Positions 62,952 to 64,000 of a DNA stretch of 64,000 nt are shown here, in pieces. The notes under the pieces were generated by a model. The model had not been told where the DNA came from. It worked only from the letters and a program-made list of their open reading frames with translations, and did no database searches. Position 1 is the stretch's first letter. Each line of letters starts with the position of its first letter. The stretch lies in contig NZ_WTYL01000002.1 of NCBI RefSeq assembly GCF_009828115.1, forward strand, positions 248,001-312,000, in the 5' to 3' direction. The stretch is from Allopontixanthobacter sediminis (GTDB lineage Bacteria; Pseudomonadota; Alphaproteobacteria; Sphingomonadales; Sphingomonadaceae). The position numbers were made by a program, and so were the translations under genes.

Positions 62952-64000
62952 ATGCTCGTCGGTTGCCCCAAGGAAATCAAGAATCACGAATACCGGGTCG
63001 GCCTGACCCCCGAAAGCGTCAAGGAACTGACCGTCAACGGCCACCAGGTCTGGGTCGAGACCGGTGCCGGAATGGGCATCAGCGCGACCGATGACCAGTA
63101 CCTCGCCGCCGGAGCGGTCATCCAGGACGGGCCAGACCCGATTTTCGCCAATTGCGAAATGGTGGTCAAGGTCAAGGAACCCCAGGCAGTCGAGCGCGCC
63201 AAGCTGCGCGAAGGCCAGATCCTCTACACCTACCTTCATCTCGCGCCGGACCCCGAACAGACGGCCGACCTCGTCCGCTCAGGCGTCACCGCGATCGCCT
63301 ATGAAACCGTGACCGGTCCGGGCGGCAGTCTGCCGCTGCTGAAGCCGATGAGCCAGGTTGCCGGGCGGATGAGCATCCAGGCGGGCGCCACCGCGCTGGA
63401 AAAAGCGCACGGCGGACGCGGCGTGCTGCTGGGCGGCGTCCCCGGCGTTCTTCCGGGCAAGGTCGTGGTGATCGGAGGCGGCGTAGTCGGCTTCAACGCG
63501 GCGCAGATGGCGGTCGGCCTTGGGGCGGATACCACCATTCTCGACCGCGATCCCGAAGTGCTCGAAAAGCTCGGCATTCACTTCGAAAGCCGGGCCAAGA
63601 CCCGTTTCTCGAACAAGGCGAACCTCGAGGAATCCGTGGCGGAAGCGGACCTGGTAATCGGCGCGGTACTGGTCCCGGGGGCGGCCGCGCCCAAACTGGT
63701 CAGCCGCGCGATGCTGAAGACCATGTGCCCCGGCGCGGTGCTGGTGGATGTCGCGATCGACCAAGGCGGTTGTTTCGAAACCAGTCACGCCACCACCCAT
63801 GCCGAACCGACCTATGTGGTGGATGACATCGTGCATTACTGCGTCGCCAACATGCCCGGCGCGGTGGCCCGGACCAGCACCTACGCGCTGAACAACGTCA
63901 CCCTGCCCCATGCGTTGAAAATCGCGCAGATGGGCTGGAAGGAAGCGATGCGCCGCAACCCGCATCTGGCCGAGGGGCTGAATGTCCATGCCGGGCGAGT
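62952..64000 (+). CDS. ald: Alanine dehydrogenase, 3' end beyond the window
   Basis: 349 residues seen of about 370. [80 protein letters not shown] and [16 protein letters not shown] followed by [20 protein letters not shown] are the Ald pattern. It reversibly deaminates L-alanine with NAD+. The pyruvate-binding Lys is in VKVKEP and the His in YTYLHLA. GGAG lies 7 bases before ATG 62952. Transhydrogenase alpha subunits are related, but the [14 protein letters not shown] block is specific for Ald. Confidence 0.96.
   Translation, partial: MLVGCPKEIKNHEYRVGLTPESVKELTVNGHQVWVETGAGMGISATDDQYLAAGAVIQDGPDPIFANCEMVVKVKEPQAVERAKLREGQILYTYLHLAPDPEQTADLVRSGVTAIAYETVTGPGGSLPLLKPMSQVAGRMSIQAGATALEKAHGGRGVLLGGVPGVLPGKVVVIGGGVVGFNAAQMAVGLGADTTILDRDPEVLEKLGIHFESRAKTRFSNKANLEESVAEADLVIGAVLVPGAAAPKLVSRAMLKTMCPGAVLVDVAIDQGGCFETSHATTHAEPTYVVDDIVHYCVANMPGAVARTSTYALNNVTLPHALKIAQMGWKEAMRRNPHLAEGLNVHAGR

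Overview
The window is dense chromosomal DNA of high GC content that looks like an alphaproteobacterium of the order Sphingomonadales, probably an Erythrobacteraceae-type organism. That assignment is inferred, not computed: it rests on two TonB-dependent receptors of sphingomonad type, a cluster of MarC, FolD and YggT genes, paired DUF4402 proteins, a class Ia NrdA/NrdB pair, an HWE histidine kinase and apparent EcfG-type and CtrA-type promoter motifs. I see no prophage, insertion sequence, integron or CRISPR array.

Layout. 1-2.5 kb: the tail of a three-part export system (ABC ATPase end, HlyD-type adaptor, NodT-type outer membrane lipoprotein). 2.5-8.8 kb: MaoC-type hydratase, bifunctional PutA, a secreted protein with a possible permuted papain-like fold, dCTP deaminase and a saccharopine-dehydrogenase-like reductase. 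8.8-13.1 kb: a ZnuD-like TonB receptor, tRNA-Gly(GCC), a thioredoxin-TPR co-chaperone and a LON-domain protein. 13-17.1 kb: a tight minus-strand operon argB - lipoprotein - yggT - folD - lipoprotein - marC with ATGA-type overlaps. 17.3-23.3 kb: an SNase-like nuclease that appears to have lost its signal peptide by frameshift, small genes, and nrdA/nrdB separated by small genes, two of which carry general-stress (EcfG-type) promoter motifs. 23.8-27.7 kb: alpha/beta hydrolase, nadB, an ABC ATPase and a zinc-finger protein. 27.7-31.5 kb: a repeat-rich promoter region with a CtrA-like site, two DUF4402 surface proteins, tldD and a coupled pair of small secreted paralogues.

31.5-45.5 kb: nitronate monooxygenase-type enzyme, Tat-exported beta carbonic anhydrase, guaA, a tiny membrane-peptide gene inside a strongly structured transcript, gyrB, a flavoprotein, an isomerase and an SDR, a lipoprotein 5'-nucleotidase, a TetR-like regulator and several membrane or lipid enzymes. 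45.6-51.6 kb: an HWE kinase, a two-gene glycine-betaine-type ABC importer with permease and binding protein fused, MidA-type methyltransferase and lgt. 51.8-64 kb: acyl-CoA synthetase, glnD, a large TonB receptor, yggS, a divergent ThiE/TenI-like protein, ftsK and the start of ald.

Most genes are housekeeping. The parts most worth a second look are the structured small-peptide/sRNA candidate near 35.4 kb, the stress-promoter pair near 20.1-20.5 kb, the repeat and CtrA-like region at 27.7 kb, the frameshifted nuclease at 17.3 kb, a 13-codon excalibur-domain remnant at 18.9 kb, and several palindromic leaders. No convincing new multi-gene defence or mobile system is visible.
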